A stretch of 18,565 nt of DNA from SYFY01 sp031385325 (GCA_031385325.1 JANNBJ010000215.1:1-18565); one strand, 5' to 3'; shown: positions 8,215 through 14,851, counted from the first letter of the stretch. A program made the numbers and translations. The notes: a model not told the origin generated them from the sequence alone.

Positions 8215-8239
8215 TACAAGTACTGCATGGAAGACACGC

Positions 8240-8287
8240 TTACTTTACCCGCTAACTTAACCCCCAACCTATCCACCAACTTATCCA
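8240..8287 (-). repeat. Four tandem 12-bp direct repeats upstream of the hybrid kinase
   Basis: Units start at 8240, 8252, 8264 and 8276. On the plus strand they read TTACTTTACCCG, CTAACTTAACCC, CCAACCTATCCA and CCAACTTATCCA. The last two match at 11 of 12 positions, and the second matches the fourth at 9 of 12. The first is degenerate. The shared core on the kinase-sense strand is TAAGTT or TAGGTT, repeating exactly every 12 bp. The array begins 26 bp upstream of the kinase GTG. It could be a multi-site binding array for a regulator, with one near-match to a DnaA box inside unit 4. Confidence 0.6.
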
Positions 8288-8344
8288 CTACGTCGATCAA
8301 GCGGCACACTAGCCAACTAACATCTGAATACGCCAGACATTTTC

Positions 8345-8373
8345 TTGACGCACCAGAGGGGGCTACCTACAAT
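8345..8373 (+). promoter_or_regulatory. Sigma-70 promoter of tRNA-Glu
   Basis: TTGACG (8345-8350) and TACAAT (8368-8373) are separated by exactly 17 bp, and each matches consensus at five of six bases. A GCGCGCC discriminator follows, the kind found at stable-RNA promoters under stringent control. The expected start near 8380 is about 22 bases before the mature tRNA 5' end. Confidence 0.85.
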
Positions 8374-8402
8374 GCGCGCCTTCTTTTCCCACGCCTTTCT
8401 AC

Positions 8403-8478
8403 GTCCCCTTCGTCTAGAGGCCTAGGACACCGGGTTTTCATCCCGGCGACAGGGGTTCGACTCCCCTAGGGGACGCCA
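8403..8478 (+). tRNA. tRNA-Glu (UUC)
   Basis: The gene is 76 bases long. The acceptor stem GTCCCCT pairs perfectly with AGGGGAC, followed by discriminator G and an encoded CCA. The anticodon arm is CCGGG, TTTTCAT, CCCGG, so the anticodon is TTC, reading Glu codons GAA and GAG. The T arm is AGGGG TTCGACT CCCCT. The D arm has TAGAGG...CCTAGGAC, very like enterobacterial tRNA-Glu. It stands alone between two kinase genes transcribed from the other strand. No T-rich terminator is visible in the 162 bp before the convergent kinase gene. Confidence 0.98.
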
Positions 8479-8640
8479 ATTCAAGTCGTGTTGACACAAG
8501 GTCTTCACGTTCAGGCCCAGACATCAGCACATGGCCGCACGAAGGTTATGTACGTGCGTCGGCTTGTTGGACAGCAGAACCCAGGGTCGCGCGGCGAAGC
8601 CAGGGGTCTCCCGGGATGCTGAATTTGGCCGGCTGCCAGA

Positions 8641-10431
8641 CTAATCCAATGAACGCACTCTTTCTGGTCCTGGATTACCGGCATTTTCAGTCGGCATCGC
8701 CTCGGCTCGACTCCGATCACCGCGGGTGGATATCACGTCAAGAGCGCCTGAATCAGCCACCGCGGTTCTCTTTTCATCTGACTGTTTGAGCGGGATATAG
8801 ATCAGCGCCGAGGTGCCATCGCCGGGCGCGCTTTCCAGTTCGAGCGTGCCTGCCAGATTCGTGACGATCCCATACACGCTGGCGAGGCCTAACCCAGAGC
8901 CTGCAGTCGGTGCTTTGGTCGTAAAAAACGGATCGACCGCCTGCGCAAGTACTTCTGTAGACATCCCCACACCGTCGTCGATGATGGTAACCAGTGCATA
9001 GCTTCCCGGACGCAACGCGTGTTGGGTGGCCTCTGGCAGCTCCAGCTCGAGTGTCACCAATCGAATCTGCAATGTGCCGCCCTTGGGCATCGCGTGTTTG
9101 GCGTTGGTGACAAGATTGAGCAAAACCTGATTCAGCTGTCCTTCGCCCATGGCACACCACACTGCAGCGTCTGGCAGCTGCGTTTCCAGCCGGATAGTGC
9201 TGCCAAGCACTCGTTGCAACATGTTGGTCCACTTGAGGATATTGCTACGCAGATCGATGACACTTTCGCTGGCCGCATCGCTGGCCGCATCGCGACGACC
9301 AAAAGCCAGCAGATTGGCGGTGAGGTCACCTGCTTCATCGGCGGCCGCAAGGATCGAGGCACGCTCGCTGCTGGGTGACATCAACTCGGCAAATCCGCGC
9401 ATGACCATGACCAGATTGTTGAAGTCGTGAGCGAGCCCCGCGGCCAATATGCCGACACCTTCCAGCCGATTCGCTCGCGCGAGGCGATCCCGTGTGCTGC
9501 GCTCTTCCTCGATGTTACGGGCCACGAACAACCAGGGTTCTCCGACATCCGCCGAATTCAAACGAGGGACCAGGACACCAAACACTTCGCACCAGACCCA
9601 GTGGCCCGATTTGTGCCGCAGCCGCAGTTCGGCCCTGAATCCTTCTCCACGGTCTGGTCCCTGCAACACATCGACCAACCGCTGCTCTTCCGGATGCAGC
9701 AGCGATCTCAGCTTGACACCCAGGAGATCGACATCATCGTATGCGAGCAACGAGTGAACTGCAGGACTGACAGCGGTCACGACACCCGCCGCGGAATGCA
9801 CATGTATCGGAAATGTCGTTTCCAGAAACAGTTGCATGGCGCTCTCAGCCTGTTGCTGCAGAGTGAACGAACGATCCGCCTTTTTGACTGCCAGGACTCG
9901 AGTCGACTCCATGACCCAGGCACCAAGACCGATGATGGTGGCGAGAATCGCCGTTCCTTCAGCTACGCCATCGGAGTAGTCGTCGTAACGATCCAGCAAT
10001 GGCCACAAGCCAACACACCAGAGCACGGAAAGCGCAGTCCAGGCCAGTCCAGCGCGACCTCCAAGAATCGCGGTTGCTGCGAGTGGCACCAGCGCAGCGC
10101 TCATCACGCCGAATCCTCCATCGGGGCCGTAATCCCAGACCAGTTCGAGAAAGAACACCGTGATCAGGAGGTGCCCACACAGTCGCGGGCTGACATTCAA
10201 ATACAGCAGCGCAGCGATTGACGTCTGCGCGGCCAACGCGAACAAGACGTTTTGAGCCGTTTCGTAAAGGCCCATCCGCCAGAGAAAACCTGCGGACGCC
10301 ACGACCGCCAATTCAGCGATGACCAGTGAGTAGAGCACCAGACTGGCAAGTCGACGCTCCTCTTGCGGCGCTGACTGCAAGCTGGACGGAAGCAAGCCTT
10401 CCACGGCACTGGCAAGTCGCTCGATCAACAT
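8641..10431 (-). CDS. Sensor histidine kinase paralogue without receiver: six-TM sensor, PAS, HisKA, HATPase
   Basis: This 596-aa kinase is clearly paralogous to the one at 6088-8214 from N-terminus to ATPase domain, including LPSSLQ (against LPKDLQ), the loop DYGPDGGF (against DFGPDDGF) and DPFFTTK. It has about six TM helices (residues 29-175) and a PAS domain (about 195-310, ending ARNIEEER). The H-box is GLAHDFNN with His335. The N-box has Asn443, then DDGVGM at 485-490 and GSGLGLASVYG at 511-521. After the ATPase domain there is only a 45-residue polar tail and no receiver. The 162 bp to the tRNA is too short to hold a decayed one. The start is ATG at 10431, with TCAGGTG eight bases upstream. 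That ribosome site lies in an inverted repeat that could occlude it. Confidence 0.92.
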   Translation of the reverse strand: MLIERLASAVEGLLPSSLQSAPQEERRLASLVLYSLVIAELAVVASAGFLWRMGLYETAQNVLFALAAQTSIAALLYLNVSPRLCGHLLITVFFLELVWDYGPDGGFGVMSAALVPLAATAILGGRAGLAWTALSVLWCVGLWPLLDRYDDYSDGVAEGTAILATIIGLGAWVMESTRVLAVKKADRSFTLQQQAESAMQLFLETTFPIHVHSAAGVVTAVSPAVHSLLAYDDVDLLGVKLRSLLHPEEQRLVDVLQGPDRGEGFRAELRLRHKSGHWVWCEVFGVLVPRLNSADVGEPWLFVARNIEEERSTRDRLARANRLEGVGILAAGLAHDFNNLVMVMRGFAELMSPSSERASILAAADEAGDLTANLLAFGRRDAASDAASESVIDLRSNILKWTNMLQRVLGSTIRLETQLPDAAVWCAMGEGQLNQVLLNLVTNAKHAMPKGGTLQIRLVTLELELPEATQHALRPGSYALVTIIDDGVGMSTEVLAQAVDPFFTTKAPTAGSGLGLASVYGIVTNLAGTLELESAPGDGTSALIYIPLKQSDEKRTAVADSGALDVISTRGDRSRAEAMPTENAGNPGPERVRSLD

Positions 10432-10527
10432 GGTTGCAACACCTGACGTGGCCGCTGATTAACCTGGGAGCCCAGCTTCCTGCTGTTCTCTTCCTTCCTT
10501 GGTGTTCTCATATCAGGTGTGAACCAT
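10429..10527 (-). promoter_or_regulatory. Inverted repeat that could sequester the SD and start codon of the second kinase
   Basis: On the kinase-sense strand, ATGGTTCACACCTGA (10527-10513) can pair with TCAGGTGTTGCAACCAT (10446-10430). This gives 8 bp (ACACCTGA/TCAGGTGT), a 1-by-3 internal loop, then 6 bp (ATGGTT/AACCAT), with a 66-base loop. The 3' arm contains the AGGTG ribosome site and reaches into the ATG start. The 5' arm overlaps the last codons of the small ORF at 10508-10720. A translational on/off switch is inference. The complementarity is seen directly. Confidence 0.5.
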
Positions 10528-10894
10528 TTTTCTGACGCTCTCCTTTTCGGACGTTCCGGGCAACCTGTTTCGCTGCAGCCGGATCCTTATCGAGAATGGC
10601 GACTCTTTTTTTGGGAACTGTGACAACTCGGATGCACGCGCGACGCCTGTGTATTTCATCGCGCCGACGCTCCACTTTGTCAAGGCTTCGACAGAGATTC
10701 CAGCCCATACTTGCGGCCATACCCGATCCTGGCGTCAAAGCGTTGAAGCGATCTTTTCCGCAGGTGTTCACCTTGGTCGGAGACTATCCGGATACTAGGA
10801 GCCTGTCTCACCGCTACGTAAAACACGTTCTCCCTCTTGCTCTTGTTACCCCTTTTCCCGGAAAGTAACCCCCCGTTTGATTCACGGTTCTGAA
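10432..10894. other. Divergent intergenic region between second kinase and catabolic operon
   Basis: This 463-bp gap separates the minus-strand kinase from the plus-strand SnoaL gene. It holds one possible small minus-strand ORF (10508-10720), the inverted repeat next to the kinase start, and a T8 run at 10606-10613 with no stem before it. An imperfect dyad, GTTAC...GTAAC, lies at about 10843-10868, just before the SnoaL gene. I found no promoter with good spacing for either direction. Confidence 0.5.
10508..10720 (-). CDS. Possible small basic protein, 70 aa
   Basis: This open frame lies on the same strand as the second kinase and upstream of it. The product is very basic (KVERRRDEIHRRR, then VPKKRVAILDKDPAAAKQVA, then RKGERQKNGSHLI), with no membrane segment and no family I recognise. 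The ATG at 10720 has AGGA about seven bases upstream. A longer form could start at a GTG at 10771 with no ribosome site. Its stop lies 76 bases before the kinase ATG, and its last codons form one arm of the inverted repeat over the kinase start. That would suit a leader whose translation opens the kinase site. Evidence for coding is weak: one open frame, plausible codons and a modest SD. Confidence 0.3.
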   Translation of the reverse strand: MAASMGWNLCRSLDKVERRRDEIHRRRACIRVVTVPKKRVAILDKDPAAAKQVARNVRKGERQKNGSHLI

Positions 10895-11452
10895 ATGCCT
10901 TACGCCATCGATCCGCACGCCAGCTGGCTGGCTCTTGAGCAAGCCGCCAAAGCAGAAACCGATACCCGTCGCGCCGGACTTATCCGTGCAGTGGGCCAAC
11001 ACATGGAAGCCGAAATCAAAGGCCAGCTCGAACCTTTGATGGCCACGCTTACGGCGGAACCCATCTACCACTTCTGGGGTAACGGCACACCGATGGTGCT
11101 GCGGGGACGCGACGCCGTGGCGTCGTTCTACGCCGGAATGTTTACGCGTGGCGGCCAGCAGTTCCAGGTGGTGGTGGATAAAGTGATCGCCAGCAACGAC
11201 AACGTCGTCACCGAGGGACAGGTCCGCCAGGTCAACAAAGGACGGGATCTGCGCGCGCAAGGTATGACGCGTATCGGCGAGGCCGAAGTGCAGGACGACG
11301 ACCTGTGGTTGAGCAATGCCCAGCTCGTTACTGTCTGGCCGGCAGATGCGGCCGGAAAATTGATTGGCGAAGACATCTATTTCGGTGAAAGTCCGATGCA
11401 ATCCCTGAAACGAATCCAGGCTTCAGACCTTCCACCGTATTACAAGCTTTAA
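10895..11452 (+). CDS. SnoaL-like / NTF2-fold protein
   Basis: This 185-aa protein has an N-terminal helical part followed by a cone-fold body: EPIYHFWGNGTPMVLRGRDAVASFYAGMF, then FQVVVDKVIASNDNVVTEGQVRQV, and a C-terminal AQLVTVWPADAAGKLIGEDIYFG. This is the SnoaL/NTF2 pattern (helices, then a curved sheet, with the GRDAV..FY signature after a conserved W). Members act as small isomerases, cyclases or dehydratases, or as binding partners in polyketide, steroid and aromatic catabolism. I start it at the ATG at 10895 rather than the upstream TTG at 10877. No strong SD is seen. It is the first gene of the plus-strand operon, 20 bases before the monooxygenase. Its exact reaction cannot be inferred. 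Confidence 0.8.
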   Translation: MPYAIDPHASWLALEQAAKAETDTRRAGLIRAVGQHMEAEIKGQLEPLMATLTAEPIYHFWGNGTPMVLRGRDAVASFYAGMFTRGGQQFQVVVDKVIASNDNVVTEGQVRQVNKGRDLRAQGMTRIGEAEVQDDDLWLSNAQLVTVWPADAAGKLIGEDIYFGESPMQSLKRIQASDLPPYYKL

Positions 11453-11472
11453 ACCTCTCGACAGGAGAATCC

Positions 11473-12675
11473 ATGAAAGCCGAACTGCTGGCCGCACGAC
11501 TGAAGAAAATTGAAACCCTCCGTCCTGCAATTACCGAAGGAGGCGACCGGGCACAGCAAATGCGCCGTTTGCCCGACGACCTGGTCAATACGCTGATCGA
11601 TGAAGGCTTCTTTCGCTTTGCCCTACCCACCGCACTGGGTGGTGAAGATGCGACGGCGACCGAAACTGTTGAAATTCTCGAAGCTATTGCCGCCATTGAC
11701 GCCTCAACCTCCTGGAACGTGATGCTGGGCTCCGAGATCAATGCCATGGCGGCAGGCGGCATGGACAAGACGCTGGCCAAGGAGATCTACCTCGACAATC
11801 CTCGGGTTGTGATGTGCGGCGGTGGCGGGCCGGGCAGCATTCCGCAACGTGCTGAGCGTCAGGCCGATGGTGGTTACAAGGTCTGGGGACAATCAACCTT
11901 CATCAGTGGCTGTCACAACGCCAGCTGGTGTTTCATGGCCGCGCCCGTATTCAAGGATGGTGCCATGGAAATGCTGCCGGGCGGCCAACCCAACGTGCGC
12001 ATGTTCTTCATGCCACGTGATCAATGGGAAATTGTCGATACCTGGGATGTGGCGGGCCTGCGTGGCTCTGGCAGCAACGATGTGCGAGCCAATGGCGCTT
12101 ATATTGCCCCAAAATATGCCAACGTCGATCTCGTCTCCTTGCCAGCGCACTATGAGAACCCCGTATTCCGGATTCCCGTTGCTCTGCGCCTTTCCTATAA
12201 CAAGGTTGCCGTTGCGCTGGGAGTTGCCAAAGGCGCCCTGGACATGTTCATTGACCTGGCGCAGAACAAGATCCCCATGATGTCAGCGTCAACGCTGAAG
12301 GACCGACCCATCGCTCAGTATCGGGTGGCTGAGGCCAAGGCTCAGTATCGATCTGCACGCGCGTACGTCATGGAAACCATGCACGACGTGCAGGAAGAAC
12401 TGAAAGCAGGCCGAGAGGGTCCATCAACCTTGGCAACTCAAGCGGCTCGCCTGGCGTGCACGCATGGAGCCAACGTGTGCATGCATGTTGTCGACCTGCT
12501 GCACAACACGGCCGGCACGACCGGCATGCGGATGTACTCCCCACTCGAACGAAAGCTTCGAGATTCCCATGGCTGCGCGACCCACCGCTGGGTATCGCAC
12601 CAGCTGTACCAGGATCTGGGTGCGATTCTCTTGGGTCATCCGGGCTCTCCTGAATTCTCAGGTACCCCCGCCTGA
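11473..12675 (+). CDS. Acyl-CoA dehydrogenase-fold flavin-dependent monooxygenase
   Basis: This 400-aa protein has the acyl-CoA dehydrogenase fold: N-terminal helices, the GFFRFALPTALGGEDATATE segment, a middle beta domain (GYKVWGQSTFISGCHNASWC; WDVAGLRGSGSNDV), and a C-terminal helical bundle. The C-terminal RDSHGCATH (Arg363 to His371) resembles the group D hydroxylases such as HsaA and p-hydroxyphenylacetate hydroxylase C2. There a His replaces the catalytic Glu of true dehydrogenases. It is therefore more likely an FMNH2- or FADH2-dependent hydroxylase needing a separate flavin reductase than a CoA-ester dehydrogenase. AGGAGA lies five bases before the ATG. It is second in the operon, followed by a ferredoxin and an SDR. 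The substrate is probably a steroid, terpenoid or aromatic, which is inference. Confidence 0.85.
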   Translation: MKAELLAARLKKIETLRPAITEGGDRAQQMRRLPDDLVNTLIDEGFFRFALPTALGGEDATATETVEILEAIAAIDASTSWNVMLGSEINAMAAGGMDKTLAKEIYLDNPRVVMCGGGGPGSIPQRAERQADGGYKVWGQSTFISGCHNASWCFMAAPVFKDGAMEMLPGGQPNVRMFFMPRDQWEIVDTWDVAGLRGSGSNDVRANGAYIAPKYANVDLVSLPAHYENPVFRIPVALRLSYNKVAVALGVAKGALDMFIDLAQNKIPMMSASTLKDRPIAQYRVAEAKAQYRSARAYVMETMHDVQEELKAGREGPSTLATQAARLACTHGANVCMHVVDLLHNTAGTTGMRMYSPLERKLRDSHGCATHRWVSHQLYQDLGAILLGHPGSPEFSGTPA

Positions 12676-12688
12676 TAGCCCGTTTGGC

Positions 12689-12714
12689 GTGGCACCGCCG
12701 ACGCGCGGTGCCAC
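12689..12714 (+). promoter_or_regulatory. Intercistronic hairpin between monooxygenase and ferredoxin
   Basis: GTGGCACCG and CGGTGCCAC form a perfect 9-bp stem with an 8-base loop, starting 13 bases after the monooxygenase stop. No T-run follows, so it is not a canonical intrinsic terminator. It may protect the upstream mRNA from 3' decay or tune ferredoxin expression. Confidence 0.6.
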
Positions 12715-12736
12715 AGCCTTAACTGTCGAGAATCCA

Positions 12737-13054
12737 GTGGCCACACTAAACGTTCGTGATCGCCAAGGCGCACTTCATAACCTTGAAGCAGAGCCAGGTC
12801 GCACGGTGATGGAACTACTCCGTGACGAAGGCCTCGGTATCGAAGCACTGTGTGGTGGGCAAGGTGCCTGTGCGACTTGTCATTGTTACATCGAAGCTGA
12901 TGCTGCAAGTCCCCTGCCCTCGCCGTCGACTGACGAAATTGATCTGCTCGGCATCCTCGACAGCAACGTTCCCGGCCGCTCAAGGCTTACCTGTCAGCTG
13001 CTTATGCAAAGCGACTGGCCGGATCTCACTATTACCATTGCCCCGGAGGGATAA
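12737..13054 (+). CDS. [2Fe-2S] ferredoxin, adrenodoxin/putidaredoxin type
   Basis: This is a 105-aa electron-transfer ferredoxin. Cys39, Cys45, Cys48 and Cys86 form the CX5CX2CX37C pattern (LCGGQGACATCHCYI, then RLTCQL) of vertebrate-type [2Fe-2S] ferredoxins, and the length is normal for the family. The start is GTG at 12737. Its upstream bases GAGAATCCA match those before the monooxygenase ATG, and longer in-frame starts would run into that gene. Its stop is one base before the SDR ATG. Such ferredoxins usually serve P450s or Rieske oxygenases with a ferredoxin reductase. Neither is in the window, so its partner is elsewhere or it reduces something unexpected in this operon. Confidence 0.88.
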   Translation: MATLNVRDRQGALHNLEAEPGRTVMELLRDEGLGIEALCGGQGACATCHCYIEADAASPLPSPSTDEIDLLGILDSNVPGRSRLTCQLLMQSDWPDLTITIAPEG

Positions 13055-13055
13055 C

Positions 13056-13868
13056 ATGCCATTGGCAAACAAGGTCGCAGTCGTGACGGGCGCAGGACGC
13101 ATGCGAAGTATTGGCAGAGCGATCGCGTTAGGTCTTGCCGACGCTGGTTGTGACGTTGTTGTCACCGGTACCGGGCGCTCTCCGGACAACTATCCGAACG
13201 ACGAAAAGGCAGCCGGCTGGCGCGATATCGCTTCCGTCGTGGAAGAAATCGAAGCCCGCGGCAGGCGTGCGTTGGGACTGATCAGCGACGCTCGCAAGCC
13301 TGAAGCCGCAGAACAACTCTGCTCCGCGACTATCAAGGCCTTTGGCCGAGTCGACTTTGTGATCAACAATGCGGGCGCCGCACGGGGTAGTGATCGCAAG
13401 CCCGTCGTGGATCTGGCCATTGAGGACTGGCTGCAAGTGCTGGACGTGAACCTCAATGGTTCGTTCTATGTCTCCCGCGCCTTTGGTCAACAGCTGATCA
13501 AACAAGGTAACGGTGGCGCGATCATCAATATCTCCTCCATAGCTGGAAAGGTATTCAGCGCCAACACCGCAGCCTACGCAGCCAGCAAAGCCGGCATTCA
13601 TGCACTGACAGCCTGTATGGCAAACGAAATGGGCCGACATAACATCAGGGTGAACGCAATCTGTCCTGGCATCATCGATACCTTCCGGATGGATGACATC
13701 GGGCGCGGGGAGAACTGGAACAACATGATCAGATCCAGAGTTCCGCTGGGTCGGGCCGGCACTGGCGCAGATATCGCCAACATCGTCGTCTTCATGTGCA
13801 GTGAAGCCGGCAGCTGGATTACCGGTCAGGCCTACAACGTGGATGGCGGCACCGTCGTCCAGCACTGA
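13056..13868 (+). CDS. Short-chain dehydrogenase/reductase (SDR)
   Basis: This is a 270-aa classical SDR. The cofactor loop is VTGAGRMRSIGRAIA (residues 10-24, slightly longer than the usual TGxxxGxG). NNAGA is at 104-108, the catalytic Ser is in ISSIAG (160/161), and Tyr174 and Lys178 are in YAASK. ICPGIIDT and a C-terminal GQAYNVDGG complete the fold. A GGAGGG at 13045-13050, inside the last ferredoxin codons, is the ribosome site for the ATG at 13056. A longer in-frame start overlapping the ferredoxin is not needed. It oxidises an alcohol or reduces a ketone with NAD(P). By context it acts on the product of the flavin monooxygenase or on another intermediate of the same route. Confidence 0.93.
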   Translation: MPLANKVAVVTGAGRMRSIGRAIALGLADAGCDVVVTGTGRSPDNYPNDEKAAGWRDIASVVEEIEARGRRALGLISDARKPEAAEQLCSATIKAFGRVDFVINNAGAARGSDRKPVVDLAIEDWLQVLDVNLNGSFYVSRAFGQQLIKQGNGGAIINISSIAGKVFSANTAAYAASKAGIHALTACMANEMGRHNIRVNAICPGIIDTFRMDDIGRGENWNNMIRSRVPLGRAGTGADIANIVVFMCSEAGSWITGQAYNVDGGTVVQH

Positions 13869-13900
13869 ATACGTTTCGAAATCTGTCAGGGACTATCGAC

Positions 13901-14851
13901 ATGATGAGCTGGACAAGCTTCACCGCAATTGCATTGATCTGGTCGACGCTGGCTGTTGTTGCTGAAGCCGGGGAACCATTGAGATTGGCACTGACCAATG
14001 ATGACGGCTGGAATTCAGCAGGCATCAGCGCCCTGAACACCGAGTTCAAGGCGCGCGGACATATCACTACGCTGGTCGGTCCTCTGACCCAGCAAAGTGG
14101 CAGCAGCGCCGCGCTGAACACGGGGAAAATCAGCGTCACGCGACAATCCGAACGCATTTTTTCCGCGGCCATCAGCCCACAGGATGGAGCGGAGCCGCTG
14201 GTTTCAGGGCTGCTCGCCATCGATATCGCCACATCACTCGATCACGCGCCCCCGCATTGGCTGGTCAGCGGCATCAACCAGGGTGCCAATCTCGGGTCAG
14301 CGACGCAGCACTCCGGCACGGTTGGCGCGGCGATCGGTGCGCTGAGTGGCAGTTTCAGCGAGCCCGTTTCTGCTCTGGCGATCAGCACCGATGAACCAAA
14401 ATGTGATCCGGCGTGTATTGAATCGCACTATGCCGATGTGGCTCGATTCGCAGCGGACGTACTTGAACAATTGGACAAACCACTGCAATCGGGCATTGGA
14501 TTGAACATCAACTATCCCGCGCTTGCGCCAACCGCCATCAAGGGCATCCGCTTCACGCAACAAGGTCGGGGTTTTCCAATCAATGGCAGGCCGGTGAAGC
14601 TCGTGTATCAATGCCCGTCCTGCAACAGTCTGCAGGATGGCGGCGTGGCCGAAGCCATCATGCAACCATCTCCTGGTGCGCAGACTGCGGAAAGTGACAG
14701 CGACTCAAGTGCTTTTGCGGACGGGTACATCACAATCGTTCCGATCGAAGGTGACTACACTGCGCGCGACTTCCGCGCCCTGAAACGCAGTATCGGCAGA
14801 CAACTCTCGGCAATCAAAATCAGCCGTGCTCCATCGCCTCCTCAACCATGA
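13901..14851 (+). CDS. surE: Exported SurE-like 5'/3'-nucleotidase or phosphatase
   Basis: This 316-aa SurE-family metallophosphatase has TNDDGW (Asp34, Asp35), QSGSSAALN (Ser66), SGINQGANLG (Asn126) and HSGTVGAA (137-144), the metal-site and active-site blocks of SurE. Unlike cytosolic SurE it starts with a signal peptide (hydrophobic 7-21, likely cut after AEA at 23). It also carries paired cysteines (168/172 and 238/241) suited to periplasmic disulfides. It is about 50 residues longer than typical cytosolic SurE. The ATG at 13901 has AGGGA eight bases upstream. It follows the SDR by 32 bp on the same strand and is probably co-transcribed. Possible roles are periplasmic phosphate scavenging or dephosphorylation of a substrate before uptake. 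Its 3' end overlaps the convergent gene by 32 bp. Confidence 0.9.
   Translation: MMSWTSFTAIALIWSTLAVVAEAGEPLRLALTNDDGWNSAGISALNTEFKARGHITTLVGPLTQQSGSSAALNTGKISVTRQSERIFSAAISPQDGAEPLVSGLLAIDIATSLDHAPPHWLVSGINQGANLGSATQHSGTVGAAIGALSGSFSEPVSALAISTDEPKCDPACIESHYADVARFAADVLEQLDKPLQSGIGLNINYPALAPTAIKGIRFTQQGRGFPINGRPVKLVYQCPSCNSLQDGGVAEAIMQPSPGAQTAESDSDSSAFADGYITIVPIEGDYTARDFRALKRSIGRQLSAIKISRAPSPPQP

Larger units (their letters stand above)
8215..8402. other. Intergenic region between the hybrid kinase and tRNA-Glu
   Basis: This 188-bp stretch is more A+T-rich than its surroundings. It holds four 12-bp direct repeats near the kinase start and the tRNA promoter near the other end. No coding frame other than a four-codon leader (MQYL, 8228-8214, minus strand) is supported. 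No convincing minus-strand promoter with proper spacing was found by eye. Confidence 0.6.

Noticed and set aside
8281..8289. DnaA box-like TTATCCACT
   Set aside because: It is a single site with one mismatch, inside the 12-bp repeats. There is no dnaA, dnaN or parAB gene and no cluster of boxes, so an origin is not supported.
8403..8640. tRNA-Glu 3' end as an integration (att) site
   Set aside because: No duplicated tRNA 3' fragment, integrase or mobile gene is visible. Neighbouring genes look like ordinary chromosomal genes.
8511..8720. 69-aa minus-strand frame overlapping the second kinase 3' end
   Set aside because: It overlaps well-supported coding sequence in another frame, has irregular composition and no ribosome site.
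9427..10221. 264-codon plus-strand frame opposite the second kinase
   Set aside because: It is a shadow frame of the kinase with no recognisable domain and no SD.
10606..10613. T8 run as a terminator
   Set aside because: No stem precedes it on either strand, and it falls inside the possible small ORF as Lys codons.
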